64,000 nt of DNA from Tranzscheliella williamsii (taxonomy: Eukaryota > Basidiomycota > Ustilaginomycetes > Ustilaginales > Ustilaginaceae). Of the stretch, positions 19,226 through 27,428 are shown piece after piece (position 1 is the stretch's first letter; each line of letters begins with the position of its first letter). The notes under the pieces are model-generated. The model searched no databases, was not told the DNA's origin, and worked only from the letters and a program-made list of their open reading frames with translations. Position numbers and translations under genes: made by a program. Location: positions 62,001 to 126,000 of the forward strand of contig JALBYF010000051.1 in assembly GCA_023212725.1 (NCBI GenBank). The letters are read 5' to 3'.

Positions 19226-20046
19226 CAGCACGTCAGGGGATTAACCTCGATCCAGCCCAGCATACGCGCAGTTCATGTCGCTAGTCAGGTTGAGCAGACG
19301 GGATAGATGGTGGCCTTGCAGGGAGCGGTACGGCGAGCACAAGTAGCGGTCCGGCGAACACGGCAAAGCCCCCATGGGATTCAACCACAATGGAGATGGT
19401 AGTAGTCTTGCTTCTCGCCAGGAATGCTCATGGGCTGATGAAGGCAGTGGCATCTTTCGCGATTCGGATCGGGACCCTGCATCGGAAAACCTACAAAGAC
19501 TCGATCTAACATAGACGGTCTAACCTAGCCGGCTTACCTTTTCCTCGGTCCACTGTGACTTGCCGCCAATTGAGATTCATAAGCAAGGTATGAATTCATT
19601 TGAGTCTTTGCCAGGAACCGCACAGATTTCCGCCGTCAACAGCTAGTGCCGATGCAATCTGTGGGGATTGGCGCGAGAGGACCAGGTGGGATGCTGCCGT
19701 CACAAGCGGGTGATGGGCGAGCTTAGCGGGGGCCGACAGCTGGAGCCGCTAGTGAGAATGCGATAGGTTGGAGCGTTGTGGCTAAAGCCAACATGGCTAA
19801 CCATTCACCTTACATTTTCCGCATATGGTTTTATGCCATGTTGGACGCTCCACGGCAAGGCGAGGCGAATAAGGTAACACGCATTCGCCAATGTGAATAC
19901 TTACGCTTTTCTTCACTCACCACTCACTACAACGTCGGCTTCACCGTCTGTTGTAAGCATCGCAGTTCCGAGGCCATCGTGCGCGCAGAACTACGGAGAA
20001 CAAGTTGGTAAACTACGAGATGGAACTCTAAGCCTCATTTGTAGCT
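19226..20046. other. Intergenic, with two short tandem duplications
   Basis: No gene is recognised. Two small direct duplications are visible: CACAACCAAGCAG twice near 19203-19230, and a 20-base unit (AGCGGTNCGGCGANCAC) twice near 19324-19364. The right part should hold the promoter of the large membrane-protein gene starting at 20047. Confidence 0.5.
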
Positions 20047-23000
20047 ATGGATCCGTCACATTATCGGCCTCGTTCCACCAGCGACCAGCTCAGCACTGAT
20101 CCCTTATCGGCACCGATTCCAGCCATCTTGGTTCAGGACAGTCCGCAGCAGGAGCAGGATAGCGTACGTCAACGGCGCGGTCATATTGCAGAGCAAGATC
20201 AACAGCAGCACTCTCAACCTCGAGAACTGCCGCACGTCGCTCGCTTTGCCACCAATCCTGAGGAAAAGGGCCATGCGCCTTCGTCGTCAGCAGCTCGAGA
20301 TGGCTCCAAGAGATCCAACAGCACCAGTCCCCGTCTCACAGCAGCACCGAACCATGCGACCGCGGACAGCGACAAGGAGCGGCAATCCGCAGCCATCGAC
20401 TCCAGCAACAATGGCAAGCATAAGCCACCACGCAGCAGCTTGGCTAGGCAGGGGAGGCATCTCCTTGGTGCCGTGGGCCTGTATCCTTTGCCCTGGTTCA
20501 TAAGCTGGATCCCCCCCTGCTTTACCTGGCCAAAGATGAAACCCTTGCTACGTTCGGCGCTCGTTGCATGGATCTGCATGCTCTTGCTACTCATCAGCCC
20601 CTCCGAATTGGCCCTTGGCACCGCTTCGTTTCTGGTACTTGTCAGCTCCTTTATCTTGCCTGCAGAAGTGCCGTTCGTTGCCGTCGTCGAGCGCGAATTC
20701 TTTACTCTGCTATTCTGCTGTGCTAGCTGGGCTTGGTCCGTTATCGCCATCGCCATCTCTCACAGCGTCCGGCGCAACAAGCTCACTCCCGCCCAGACCA
20801 ACCTTGCCAGGGTGATTAAAGGCGACTACATCGAAGCCAGAGTCAGCATCGTATGTGCCGTCTTCCTCTCCGTTGGTTCCGCCGTCTTGCTTTACACCAA
20901 GATCCGTTTTGGCCCCAGCCCTTTCTTATTTGCCTCGGTCCTCAGCTGCATTCTGCTCAACATCGCCCTCACCTATGGCCCCCTCTACCCCTACCCTGCA
21001 TATAGCCTGGGCCAGTCGATCGTGGTGCCGCTAGCTGTCAAGTCAGCCATCAGCATTATCGTATCCTTTCTCTTCTTCCCCAAGTCCGTCAACTCGCAAT
21101 TTTCCGAGCGCTTGATCGGCGTTCTCACTCCGCTCGCCGCAGCCTGCGGCGACCAAAACAAGCTGCTTCAAATCTCTCCCCTCGACACACCCACCAAAAT
21201 CAGCAATCCCGACCTTCATGCCGACGACGCTGGACCCAATCAAGATGGCTTCGACTTTGATTTGGTAAAGAACAAGCTCGCCGCAGCAGAGGGCGGACTG
21301 TTGCCGCTCAACCTGTCCTCGAGGTTGCTGACTAGGGAGGTGTCATTCGGCTTGGCGAGTGGTGAAGATCTCAAGGCGTTGGAGAGCCTGGCCAGAGCTC
21401 TCATCCCTCCTGCTGACGGCTGGGCCTACTATTACTCTTCCATTCGAGCCGACATCTCCTCCTCCCACTATCCCAAAACACCAGCATTATCTCAACTTGC
21501 CACCCCGAACAGGTCTCCTGCTATGACACCGCGTACTTCGCATGATCGCTCAAGAGATCCATCGGAGTCTGGTCACTCGGCGTCTCCTCTCCGAACTCGC
21601 CCACCGCCAGCGGCGGAGCAAGAAATTTCACATCCTTTGTCGGGTCTGTCAGGGTCCACAACCCCGCACAAGGATTCTCCACTGCACGACGAAGTCATGC
21701 CACAGCCTGACTCAGCGGCAGCTTCTTTCCGGCAACTGGACGAACATCCTACAATCCAACCCGGGAATGAGAACGCCTCTTCTCGCTTTCGCAAGATGGC
21801 TCGTTCTATCGCCGCGGGTTCTGGCACTTCCTCACCGCGACGGTGGATACATAACAACCACAGTCACGACCACCATCATGATACTCAAGGACAGATGCAT
21901 CATGGACCTCATCACTATCGTCAGATGTGGGATCGATCCTCTCATCTCCTCCACCACCTTGCTCAAAAGAGAAATCCAGCTCCTGTAGCGATCTGGGAGT
22001 CGATTCGATTCAGCAATCTGGAAAACTATTTGCACAGCTCGACGTCCAACCACATTACTGAGATGTTTGCACAACTCCTTCGCCATACCTCGTCCGACTT
22101 GCTGGCTGCCAACTGTGACGCTATAAAGCACATTGTTGCCTGGCTCAAACAGCTCAACTACGAGCGTTACGGTTTCCTGCGTGACAGACTTTTCAAAACA
22201 CTTGAAGAACAGAAGGTCAAGGGCATCAAAAGGGCCGATGAGACGCTCAACGTGATCAAGAACGTAGAGGAGAAGCTTCGAGAGTTCAAGACGTCCAAAA
22301 GACTGCTCGTTTTGGACCCTTACCGCGAAGCTCTGCACGCCACTGGCGACGCAGCTGAATTCGCAGCCGCAGAGATCGATCTCACAACCGGACCAGGCGA
22401 GATCGGCAAGATTCACCACCGATATCTCTATCAAGTCTGGTTGCATCAGTTTCATACCGTCAACTTTACCGAGAAGCTGTTGCCTTTATTGAAGGAGGTC
22501 GAGACCATTCAGCGGCAAAGAACAGTCGCACGCATCTGGTTGCCCGCCTGGCCGCGACTCTTCAGTGCCGATGCTTGGGGCTCAGCAGGTGGCGATGAAG
22601 CACCTGATGACCAGCCGGACGGAGATCCAGAGCATATTCCCGAAATGGCTGGCGACACTCCCGCATTGTCCCGCCGCCACAGCCGAAGCCCCGGCGGCCC
22701 TAGTCTTCCAAACAAGAATGGCCCAGAAGACGGCAGTGATGCTCCGTCGCATCTCCAGGATGAAGTCGACGCTTCAATCCCGGATCCGGTCGTATCTCTA
22801 GGTTCGACGCGCGCCCGAGATCCAGACGCCTTGGATGCCGATGGTCCGATGCAGCTGATCGGCCAGAAAATCGACTTTTGGATGCGCAGACCGTTCCGTG
22901 GCAATGTGCTGTTCGGCATCAAAGCAGCTGCATTGATTGCCCTTGTTTCACTTCCGGCCTATATGAAGAGCACTGCAGCATGGTGCTACCAGAATCGAGC

Positions 23001-24309
23001 GATCTGGGCAATTTTCATGGCGCAGCTCACTCTGGCAAGATTCCGAGGCGAAACTGCCTTTGCACTGCTTTCGAGGGTCGTTGCGACACTGCTTGGCGCT
23101 ATCGGCGGTCTAATCATATGGTACATCTCTACAGGCGTCGGACACGGCAACGCCTATGGTCTGGGCGCGACCACCGCTGTCGCGTTCCCAGTCGTCATGA
23201 TGTTCCGCCTGTATTTCCCTGGCCCTCCCATTACCCCGATCATTACGACCGTCACGGTAGCTTTGATTGTTGGATATAGCTGGAAAGACGTTTCGAACCC
23301 CAGCCCAGGCTCACCCGGTTACGGCTGGACCACTGCCTGGCGTCGGTTTGTGGCGGTGGTTGTGGGCGTCGCGGCTGCTTACTTCTTCAGCTATTTGCCA
23401 CCCAGTTCAACGCTGAGACAGTACCAACGCCTCTCCCATGCATCGACCATCGCTGAGTTGGGTAAAGTGTACTGTTCGGTGGTGACTATAGCGTCCAAGC
23501 CACACGAGGAGCCAAGCGGCAAACTGGGCCAGCAACAGCAAGGTACAAGCGACGTGCTGGCGGTGGAGCCAGTTTCGGACGTGCGCAACCCACATCCCTC
23601 GTCCGGGGCGGTGCAAAAGCGGCTGACCGCGATTCGCACCAAGCTGCGGCGTCTGTCGATGATTTCGGCCAATGTTTCATACGAAGTCTCGCTCAGGGGG
23701 AGCTGGCCAGCAGCACGCTATCATCAACTCTTCCAAGTGCAGATGGAGATTTCCAAGCTGCTATCGCACTGTCTCGCCATCCTGGAGAAGCTGGGGCCTG
23801 CCTACTCGATTGCGCTGCTTCGACGGACGCGGTTCCTGGATCCTCGATTCCTGGGCGATGTGATCAGTGTCATCAGCATGTGCTCCACGGCGCTCAAGAC
23901 GGCCGAGCCGCTGCCGCAGATCACGGCATGTCCTTTGCTGGATCGCTTCATCGAGACGCCGCACGGCTTCGCCGTCGTCCGGGACCCGTACTCGAGTCAC
24001 ACACCGCACCCTGAAGCCGATGAGCGGCTGCACCCGGATGCCCAGCCCACTTGGTCGCCGCACCTCAACGCTCCGCAGCCGACAGCGGGCGCCACCACGC
24101 ACGCCAACTGGGAAGAACTGCTGGAGACGCTGCCCAAGAAGATCACGCTGGAGGTGCTGCAGGACCAAGAGTACATGTACTTTTCCGTCGGCGTCCTGAC
24201 GCTGTTCGGGCTGGTGGTCCGGATCGACCGGCTGTGCGTCGCGGTCAAGGAGCTCGTCGGCGAGAGCTACGGCGTCCCCGCCGACGTGCACCGGACACTA
24301 GTCACCTGA
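20047..24309 (+). CDS. Bre4-like / aromatic-acid-exporter (FUSC) family membrane protein
   Basis: 1420 residues in one exon. Order: a Gln/Ser-rich N-terminal 150 residues; a first membrane block at about 165-345 (KPLLRSALVAWICMLLLL, then LILISS-like helices to IVSFLFFPKSV); a large cytosolic region; a second membrane block at about 955-1130 (GIKAAALIALVSLP, AIWAIFMAQLTLARFRGETAF, ATLLGAIGGLIIWYIS, FVAVVVGVAAAYFFSYLPPS); and a C-terminal helical domain. This duplicated architecture is that of fungal DUF2422/DUF2421 proteins such as S. pombe Bre4 and relatives of plant/bacterial aromatic-acid exporters. The substrate is unknown. Odd: a histidine-rich stretch at about residues 600-640 (NNHSHDHHHDT, MHHGPHHY) in the cytosolic region. 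ATG 20047 is the first ATG and follows stops. Probably plasma-membrane or vacuolar transport; this is inference from family. Confidence 0.85.
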   Translation: MDPSHYRPRSTSDQLSTDPLSAPIPAILVQDSPQQEQDSVRQRRGHIAEQDQQQHSQPRELPHVARFATNPEEKGHAPSSSAARDGSKRSNSTSPRLTAAPNHATADSDKERQSAAIDSSNNGKHKPPRSSLARQGRHLLGAVGLYPLPWFISWIPPCFTWPKMKPLLRSALVAWICMLLLLISPSELALGTASFLVLVSSFILPAEVPFVAVVEREFFTLLFCCASWAWSVIAIAISHSVRRNKLTPAQTNLARVIKGDYIEARVSIVCAVFLSVGSAVLLYTKIRFGPSPFLFASVLSCILLNIALTYGPLYPYPAYSLGQSIVVPLAVKSAISIIVSFLFFPKSVNSQFSERLIGVLTPLAAACGDQNKLLQISPLDTPTKISNPDLHADDAGPNQDGFDFDLVKNKLAAAEGGLLPLNLSSRLLTREVSFGLASGEDLKALESLARALIPPADGWAYYYSSIRADISSSHYPKTPALSQLATPNRSPAMTPRTSHDRSRDPSESGHSASPLRTRPPPAAEQEISHPLSGLSGSTTPHKDSPLHDEVMPQPDSAAASFRQLDEHPTIQPGNENASSRFRKMARSIAAGSGTSSPRRWIHNNHSHDHHHDTQGQMHHGPHHYRQMWDRSSHLLHHLAQKRNPAPVAIWESIRFSNLENYLHSSTSNHITEMFAQLLRHTSSDLLAANCDAIKHIVAWLKQLNYERYGFLRDRLFKTLEEQKVKGIKRADETLNVIKNVEEKLREFKTSKRLLVLDPYREALHATGDAAEFAAAEIDLTTGPGEIGKIHHRYLYQVWLHQFHTVNFTEKLLPLLKEVETIQRQRTVARIWLPAWPRLFSADAWGSAGGDEAPDDQPDGDPEHIPEMAGDTPALSRRHSRSPGGPSLPNKNGPEDGSDAPSHLQDEVDASIPDPVVSLGSTRARDPDALDADGPMQLIGQKIDFWMRRPFRGNVLFGIKAAALIALVSLPAYMKSTAAWCYQNRAIWAIFMAQLTLARFRGETAFALLSRVVATLLGAIGGLIIWYISTGVGHGNAYGLGATTAVAFPVVMMFRLYFPGPPITPIITTVTVALIVGYSWKDVSNPSPGSPGYGWTTAWRRFVAVVVGVAAAYFFSYLPPSSTLRQYQRLSHASTIAELGKVYCSVVTIASKPHEEPSGKLGQQQQGTSDVLAVEPVSDVRNPHPSSGAVQKRLTAIRTKLRRLSMISANVSYEVSLRGSWPAARYHQLFQVQMEISKLLSHCLAILEKLGPAYSIALLRRTRFLDPRFLGDVISVISMCSTALKTAEPLPQITACPLLDRFIETPHGFAVVRDPYSSHTPHPEADERLHPDAQPTWSPHLNAPQPTAGATTHANWEELLETLPKKITLEVLQDQEYMYFSVGVLTLFGLVVRIDRLCVAVKELVGESYGVPADVHRTLVT

Positions 24310-24474
24310 AACCACCGCCACGCGCGACGAGGCGGCCGGCACGAGCTGGCATCCCATCCGCTCGGCCAGAAGTCGTCGCATGTAATCCTACTAGCAGCAC
24401 GGAATCGCACAGACCATGGAAGTGGAAGCAGGCTAGCCTGTACGGCTGGCGCGGATACTGCATGCGGGGGCGGA

Positions 24475-25419
24475 CTACTCAATCTCCATGGAGTCGACGA
24501 CACGCTGGCGTTTGGGAGTGGGCGGGTCGGGGTGGTCACTTTTCTGCCGTGGGCGAGCGAGGGTGGACGAGGGCGCGGTGAGTAGGTGTGCGTCACAGAC
24601 GGCGCGGAGGGGGGCGCCCGACTTACTGACCAGGTTCTTGAGCCACTTGGGCACGGGCTTCGCAGCAGGCTCGGGTGGATTCGATGGTTGTGAGGCGTCC
24701 AAGGCCGGAGGCCGGGGGAGGTCTTGCGCCTGGGCGAGGAGGTCGGCCCGGAGCGGGGCGGGGTACGTGTTGGCTGTATGGGGGGAGGGGTAAAAGGGGA
24801 GGACACAATGTGTCAGCGGTCGAAGGCAGGGTGCGGTGGAGCGGCGAAGGGGGATTTTACCGTTCATGGCAGGGTCTTGCCAGCGGATGTTGAGGACTGC
24901 GGAGGGGATCAGGCCGAGTTGGCGGAGGGACTTGGTGGTGGTGGTGGGATTGTCGCGGGGGTACTCTACCCGGGGGGGCGTAGAGTAGAGGAGGGGGTTG
25001 CTGGCGCGTGCGTGATCGTTGAGGGCGGTGTCGAGGAAGGCGTAGACGGCGGCGATGTTGTCGGACTCGGCAAAGGTGCCCTCGAGCTGGGTGCGGTCGG
25101 CGAAGCGGATGCGGATGCGTACGCGCTCCCACGTCCGGTCGCGGGACGAGTAGAGCCCCAGCCGCTGCTCCTCCTTCTCGCGCATCGCACGCGTCAGCAG
25201 CGGCGCATCCGGCCCATGCCGCCCCGCCAGTGTCGACCGATAGGCCCGCTTCAGCTCATCCGCCGTCGGCTTCAGCTCCTCTTCCCCCCCCACCGCCAAC
25301 CCTCCCCCCACCGCCGCCGTATCCGCTTCCGACGGCGCACGGAACACCCTCACCGCCGAGTCACCACCACCACCGGGAGAAGCCGTCGATGGCCCGGCCT
25401 GCGAATGCTGCTCCGACAT
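24475..25419 (-). CDS. UBX-domain protein, TUG/ASPL/Ubx4-like
   Basis: Likely adaptor of the Cdc48/p97 ATPase. The frame is continuous over 314 codons, but an in-frame intron of 87 bases, 24860-24774 (GTAAAA...ACAG), is probable: removing it joins WQDPAMN to ANTYPAPLRADLLAQAQDL and gives 285 residues. The UBX fold is at about residues 95-180: VRIRIRFADRTQLEGTF, a middle helix (IAAVYAFLDTALN), LLYSTPPRVEYP and LRQLGLIPSAVLNIRW; the S/TPP turn matches the TPPK/R loop of ASPSCR1-type UBX domains rather than the FPR of others. LLTRAMREKEEQRLGLY just before it is also typical of that group. The C-terminus has a Pro-rich region and PKRQRV, a possible nuclear signal. Convergent with the Bre4-like gene; divergent from the acetyltransferase. 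Confidence 0.78.
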   Translation of the reverse strand: MSEQHSQAGPSTASPGGGGDSAVRVFRAPSEADTAAVGGGLAVGGEEELKPTADELKRAYRSTLAGRHGPDAPLLTRAMREKEEQRLGLYSSRDRTWERVRIRIRFADRTQLEGTFAESDNIAAVYAFLDTALNDHARASNPLLYSTPPRVEYPRDNPTTTTKSLRQLGLIPSAVLNIRWQDPAMNGKIPLRRSTAPCLRPLTHCVLPFYPSPHTANTYPAPLRADLLAQAQDLPRPPALDASQPSNPPEPAAKPVPKWLKNLVSKSGAPLRAVCDAHLLTAPSSTLARPRQKSDHPDPPTPKRQRVVDSMEIE

Positions 25420-25828
25420 GTCCGAGATGAGATCCAGCGATCGACGCTGTCAAGAAAAAGACGGCGAGGAAAAGCGCAGCCGACTCGAGTGTCCGAACTT
25501 GACACAGCAGATACCGAATTCGAAGAAAAAGTAATCACGACGGATGGCGCAGAGAGCAGCAGAGGGGAGAACGGGAGAAGAAGAGAAGGAGAGAAGGGGA
25601 AGGAGGACGAGAAGGAAGAGCAGCCAATCTCTTCATCATCAAAGACAGCGTCCAGTCTAGGTGGAGGCAACACGCGGCCAGCCCGTTTTAATTTAACATG
25701 GTCGACTTGATTTCCAGCGCTGTGACCGGCCAAGACACCGTTCTTCTTGTGCCTCTCGACTTGACTTTCCGCACCGACATAGCGGCGGAGAGGATAGCGT
25801 TTGTCTGGCGCGCTTGTGTTTGGCTGGC
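25420..25828. promoter_or_regulatory. Divergent promoter region, UBX gene / LYC1-like gene
   Basis: A 409-base gap between genes transcribed apart. A purine-rich tract (GAGAACGGGAGAAGAAGAGAA-type) runs about 25560-25620 on the plus strand. No TATA box is evident. Confidence 0.5.
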
Positions 25829-27046
25829 ATGTCGCAAGCGCAGGCAGCATTGCAGTTGGTCGCGGCGACAGAGGCGCAGGATCTGGAGGCGACGCAGCGA
25901 GAGTGGGTGGAGTGGGGGTCTCCTCTTCTTTCGCTGGAGCAGTTCGTGCGGCGCGAGAAAGAGGTGCTGGGCGCCAGCGACTTTTCGCGGCTGCGTCGGC
26001 GGCGATGGGTGCTGGTGCCGGCAGATCAGCCCGAGACACTCGACTTCTACGCGGCCTGCGAGACATACCGCCGCCCGATCCTGCTGGCGCTGCCCGGCGA
26101 CAAGGTACAGCGCGCGGTCGGCTACTCGATCTGCTCGGTCTTCGTGCCCGAGCCAAAGCGCGGCAAGGGATACGCAGCCAAGATGATGACGCTTGTGCAG
26201 CATGCCCTTCGCCCGCAGGAAAATCTCGCCGGCGATGCCACGTTCGGATCCCGCGCCCCTGCTGTGCGCGACTTGGGCGAGGGCGACGGCTCGTTTGACG
26301 ATACGCCCTACGGCGGGGATGCTACCTGCTCGTTCTTGTACAGCGACATTGGCGACTACTATGCAAGGTTCGGGTGGAGGGTGGTAGGCAATCGCCACGT
26401 CGAATGGGCGGCGTCGAGCGAGCCGGGGCCAGCGCTACCGGCGGACGCGCGGTGGCTGGAGCCGAACGAGCTGCACCAACTCGGGCAACTGGACCGGCAG
26501 TACCTGCTGGACCGTCTCCGCCAGCCGAGCTCTGCGGTGCGGTTTGCGCTGGACGATGCAGAAGCGACGTCGTGGCGGTGGCTGATCCAACGCTCTCTGT
26601 TCTACGCCGAGACGCTTTTGCCTGCGACCGAGCCGCGGCCGGCTCACTTTGGCCTGCTCCTGCCGGGCGACGAGCCGGCGTACGCGGTATGGATGCTCGA
26701 CTTTATCGAGCGCAAGCTCTGCCTGCTCCGCCTGCGCTTCTCGACGCCCCAGCAGCTGGGCCACCTCACCGCCGCACTCCGTCGCCAGGCAGCCACATTC
26801 CACATGGCCAAGGTAGTCGCCTGGAACATCGACCTCGACTCGCTCGACGTGCAGCTCAGCCCCGACGAGCAGTCCCAGCTCCATCACGGCTCGCCCATCT
26901 CCGCCCACCAACACAAGCTCGCCGGCGGCATCCTTGTCGAGCGCAATGGCGACAAGGCCAGCCTCCCCGCCCTGGCCTACTACGCCGAGACCCCCCAGGA
27001 CCGGCGGCTGGACTGGATCTGCAACGAGTACGGATGGTGGTGCTGA
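25829..27046 (+). CDS. GNAT acetyltransferase, LYC1-like
   Basis: Resembles fungal LYC1 proteins, named for lysine N6-acetyltransferase of yeast Yarrowia; substrate here not proven. Frame starts with TTG at 25814; ATG 25829 gives MSQAQAALQLV and 405 residues. Seen: VLVPADQPETLDFYAACETYRRP, then the GNAT core with SICSVFVPEPKRGKGYAAKMMTLV (the RGKGYA acetyl-CoA loop) at about residues 100-130, a family-specific insert, and CSFLYSDIGDYYARFGW at about 170-186, the conserved D-I-G-x-Y-Y-x-x-x-G-W motif of the LYC1 group. The C-terminal half (VEWAASS to the end) shows the paired beta-rich region of the same family and ends RRLDWICNEYGWW. No targeting signal. Intronless. Confidence 0.85.
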   Translation: MSQAQAALQLVAATEAQDLEATQREWVEWGSPLLSLEQFVRREKEVLGASDFSRLRRRRWVLVPADQPETLDFYAACETYRRPILLALPGDKVQRAVGYSICSVFVPEPKRGKGYAAKMMTLVQHALRPQENLAGDATFGSRAPAVRDLGEGDGSFDDTPYGGDATCSFLYSDIGDYYARFGWRVVGNRHVEWAASSEPGPALPADARWLEPNELHQLGQLDRQYLLDRLRQPSSAVRFALDDAEATSWRWLIQRSLFYAETLLPATEPRPAHFGLLLPGDEPAYAVWMLDFIERKLCLLRLRFSTPQQLGHLTAALRRQAATFHMAKVVAWNIDLDSLDVQLSPDEQSQLHHGSPISAHQHKLAGGILVERNGDKASLPALAYYAETPQDRRLDWICNEYGWWC

Positions 27047-27428
27047 CTCGCACCCACCGTACTGGTACTGTTAGATCGCGCTCCCCTTCCTTGTTCTCGA
27101 CGCGTGACTTTGGCAGACGCGTTGGGCGAGTAAGCGACGCCAATATCACGATTTTTGTGATTTTCACTTGGAATTCAGCGTGTTGATGTGTTGCTCTCTA
27201 GCGCCCAACACGCCAGAATCTAACAATTCATCTTGCCTATGACTGCGCTGCGGTGTGAGCCCGTGCGACTTCATTAGCGCTGTGCAGCGGCTCTGCATCT
27301 GTACTGCACCCCGAGAGTCCATCGTCCTGTCCTCCATCCTCCTTGCCTTCTGTATGCTTTTCGCCAGCATGTGCGTGCGCTGAGAGAATTCTCTCCACGC
27401 TGTTACTGCTACCTCGCCGCCGTCCAGC
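27047..27428. other. Intergenic
   Basis: Upstream of the Ser/Ala-rich gene. The left third is AT-richer than its surroundings (around 27140-27185). No motif or gene recognised. Confidence 0.5.

Noticed and set aside
21832..22455. 207-codon minus-strand frame
   Set aside because: Antisense to the Bre4-like gene; no domain.
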